NCBI GenBank assembly: GCA_013152415.1
Contig: JAADGI010000032.1
Span: forward strand, 62,001 to 126,000
Direction of reading: 5' to 3'
DNA: 64,000 nt
DNA from: Gammaproteobacteria bacterium
GTDB taxonomy: Bacteria; Pseudomonadota; Gammaproteobacteria; HyVt-429
The position numbers and the translations under genes are program-made. Under the pieces are notes generated by a model. It saw only the letters and a program-made list of their open reading frames with translations. It did no database searches and was not told where the DNA came from. Positions 62,109 to 64,000 of the stretch are shown piece after piece (the first letter of the stretch is position 1; each line of letters starts with the position of its first letter).

Positions 62109-63461
62109 TTAAGGCTGGGCAGTGTTTTTAGCCGGTGGCTGGGGGGTGAGTAATTCATCGTTGAGTTGGTCTTGGTGGATCCGGTGCCCACCGTGGGCGG
62201 CAACGATCTGGAGGTCCTTGATGGCATTGGCCAGGCAACTGGTGGCCCCCGGAGACGGGGTCATATTGAATATGATGCCGTTACCGGGGCTGATTTTTGC
62301 CTCACCCAACAGTAATGAGCGATTTGCTTTGTCGATCATCACGGGTCTGATGCCCCCGACCCGTTTTGCAAAGCTGAGATCGCTGAGTTTGAGGCTGGGA
62401 ACGATCTTTCTGGCATCCCGCAGGAAGAGTCGGCTGCGGATACCGGGAATTTCAAACAGTATATTTTTGCCCATATAGCGCCGGATCTCTTTGACCTTAA
62501 ACAGATCCCAGAAGACTTGGGCGACGCGTAGGTCAGGCTTAAATACCCGCAGGAAGTCTAGTACGCTGTTCAGGCGATAGCGTTCCAATTGGGGCAGGAT
62601 GAGGGCGGTGGGGCCAAAGCGGGTCTTACCCAACTCCAGCAGGTCGGGGTCGCCGTGTATGGCTGCAAATGGGAGCTTGTCATCCTGAATGGTGTAGACC
62701 TTACCCTTGAGCACTTGGGGTGTGTAGTAAAAGCTGCCTGCCACCGGCAGGCAGGAATAGTCCAGGCCGTAGCCCATGCGCTGGGCAAATAACAGGCTGT
62801 GGGCACCGGCACAGACTACGACACTGGTGGCTTCAATTTCGTGGCCATTAAGGTCCAGACGGAATCTACCTTGTTGGAGGTCGATGGATTGCACCGCAGT
62901 GGCCAATCGGATGTCGATTGTTTTGTTGGGTAATTCCTGAGCTGCGGTGACAAAAGACTTCGCCATCAAATTATAATCGACTGCGGCGTACTCATTTTCC
63001 GTACCGATGGCTACGATCTCATCTTTGCGTTCTCGTGCCACCATGGGCTCAATGCGGCCTATGGCTTTGGCGTCGAGCAGGTCCATATAGGGAAAGTGCC
63101 GGGCAAACAGTGTGTGTCGATCACGTAGCTCCTGGCATTCTGATTCACCTACTGCCAATACCATCTTTGGATATCGGTGTACCAGTTGCTGATCACCCCC
63201 CTGTTTGAGCATATAGTTAACCAGCATGTCAGCCGACGCCTTGATCTCCAGAGCCTTTTCCAGGGTGTAGTTGGTTTCGATGTCACCACAGTGGAGTGTT
63301 TGGCTGTTATTGCGACCGTGGGAGTTGATAAGTGCGAGCTCGGGTTCCTTCTCGACCAGACAAATGTGTTTGATGTCGGTATAGCGCGACAGTGCAAAAA
63401 GCAATGCTGTGCCGGATATGCCGCCGCCGATGATAACCACATCAAAATGTTGTGAGGCCAT
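62109..63461 (-). CDS. FAD-dependent malate:quinone oxidoreductase-like protein
   Basis: 450 residues. The N-terminal FAD-binding VVIIGGGISGTALLFALS is followed by SHGRNNSQTLHCGDIET, which corresponds to the Mqo segment near the FAD pyrophosphate. The remainder (FGPTALILPQLERYRL; GGIRPVMIDKANRSLLLGEA) matches Mqo-like oxidoreductases. True Mqo is about 490-500 residues; this is shorter, so it may oxidise a related hydroxy acid. It should donate electrons to quinones at the inner membrane. Confidence 0.75.
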   Translation of the reverse strand: MASQHFDVVIIGGGISGTALLFALSRYTDIKHICLVEKEPELALINSHGRNNSQTLHCGDIETNYTLEKALEIKASADMLVNYMLKQGGDQQLVHRYPKMVLAVGESECQELRDRHTLFARHFPYMDLLDAKAIGRIEPMVARERKDEIVAIGTENEYAAVDYNLMAKSFVTAAQELPNKTIDIRLATAVQSIDLQQGRFRLDLNGHEIEATSVVVCAGAHSLLFAQRMGYGLDYSCLPVAGSFYYTPQVLKGKVYTIQDDKLPFAAIHGDPDLLELGKTRFGPTALILPQLERYRLNSVLDFLRVFKPDLRVAQVFWDLFKVKEIRRYMGKNILFEIPGIRSRLFLRDARKIVPSLKLSDLSFAKRVGGIRPVMIDKANRSLLLGEAKISPGNGIIFNMTPSPGATSCLANAIKDLQIVAAHGGHRIHQDQLNDELLTPQPPAKNTAQP

Positions 63462-63536
63462 AAAATTCTGTAGTTGGGGTTAGGGCTAAGAATTAACGCT
63501 GTAAATCCATTTTATTTCAAGCAAGTATAGACCACC

Positions 63537-64000
63537 TTACCCGAATTCGCCGCCAGGAATCAGGCAGTTGATGTCGGTACCCCCCAGGCCACAATAGCCC
63601 CCCGGATTTTTTGCCAGATACTGCTGGTGATAATCCTCGGCGTAGTAGAACTCGGGGGCATCCAGGATCTCTGTGGTGATTGTTCCTCGGTCGGAGGCAC
63701 TGAGGGCCTGTTGGTAGTGGTCTCGGGCTGATAATGCTGCAGCACTTTGGGTGCCGGTGTAGGTATAGATACCGGATCGATATTGAGTGCCTGTGCCATT
63801 GCCCTGGCGCATGCCCTGGGTCGGGTCATGGCTTTCCCAGAACACCTTTAGTAATTTTTCAAACCCAATTTCTTTGGGGTCAAATACCACCAGGACCACT
63901 TCATTGTGACCGGTCATACCGCTACAGACCTCCTCGTAGAGTGGATTGGGGGTGTATCCTCCGGCATAGCCCACAGCGGTGGTGTAGACCCCGGGCAGTT
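63537..64000 (-). CDS. msrA: Peptide methionine sulfoxide reductase MsrA, C-terminal part (truncated by window edge)
   Basis: The frame enters from the right edge with [20 protein letters not shown] and ends at 63537. Motifs [39 protein letters not shown] and [20 protein letters not shown], the last with a resolving Cys, are typical of MsrA. The catalytic N-terminal GCFW motif lies outside the window. The enzyme repairs S-oxidised methionine. Confidence 0.93.
   Translation of the reverse strand, partial: LPGVYTTAVGYAGGYTPNPLYEEVCSGMTGHNEVVLVVFDPKEIGFEKLLKVFWESHDPTQGMRQGNGTGTQYRSGIYTYTGTQSAAALSARDHYQQALSASDRGTITTEILDAPEFYYAEDYHQQYLAKNPGGYCGLGGTDINCLIPGGEFG

Overview
The window reads as a chromosomal segment of a gammaproteobacterium of moderate GC content. 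The clearest pointers are the block rpsP-rimM-trmD-rplS next to ffh and a divergent CcsA-family gene, the folK/deoxynucleoside kinase/panB-panC-panD run with pcnB upstream, glnS and gltX close together, NhaD, and the anaerobic ubiquinone genes ubiT/ubiU/ubiV. No genus can be fixed from sequence alone.

Layout. 1-15204 is mostly core: a truncated M42-type peptidase, a hydrolase, dnaQ, a pentapeptide-repeat protein, a thioredoxin, nhaD with a small exported partner, acs, a metallo-beta-lactamase-fold protein, a putative calcium-binding protein, then ubiT diverging from yhcC-ubiU-ubiV across an FNR-like box. 15205-26970 is an accessory island ending at a tRNA-Val(CAC) gene. It holds a Fic protein, a SNF2 helicase with a SWIM/Xre partner, one intact AbiE-type toxin-antitoxin pair, an unknown protein, and many broken genes: MazE-like, AbiEi-like, a cytosine methyltransferase tail, a Vsr tail, higB, higA and two integrase remnants. 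27182-34867 is core again: gltX, glnS, tRNA-Ala and tRNA-Glu with promoter and terminator, rfbC-rfbD, a YoaA/DinG-type helicase and tsaB.

35030-40588 is a compact polysaccharide locus: an Alg44-like PilZ membrane-fusion protein, an Alg8-like glycosyltransferase whose C-terminus is a predicted right-handed beta-helix domain, and a convergent TolC-like outer-membrane protein. I consider this the most interesting system here: c-di-GMP-gated synthesis, periplasmic modification and export appear to be reduced to three proteins.

40657-64000 is core: a CorB-type protein, a CcsA-family protein, ffh, a TlpA-like thioredoxin, the rpsP operon, an exported repeat protein, ogt, a tyrosine recombinase of the XerD type, a CnoX-like thioredoxin/TPR protein, tRNA-Glu(CTC), pcnB, folK, a deoxynucleoside kinase, panBCD, a frameshifted membrane protein, a sensor kinase with a lone receiver, an Mqo-like oxidoreductase and a truncated msrA.

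Several families of short palindromic repeats are scattered through the core. They have been co-opted or tolerated in unusual places: one copy carries the ribosome binding site and start codon of panC, another encodes the last residues of FolK.
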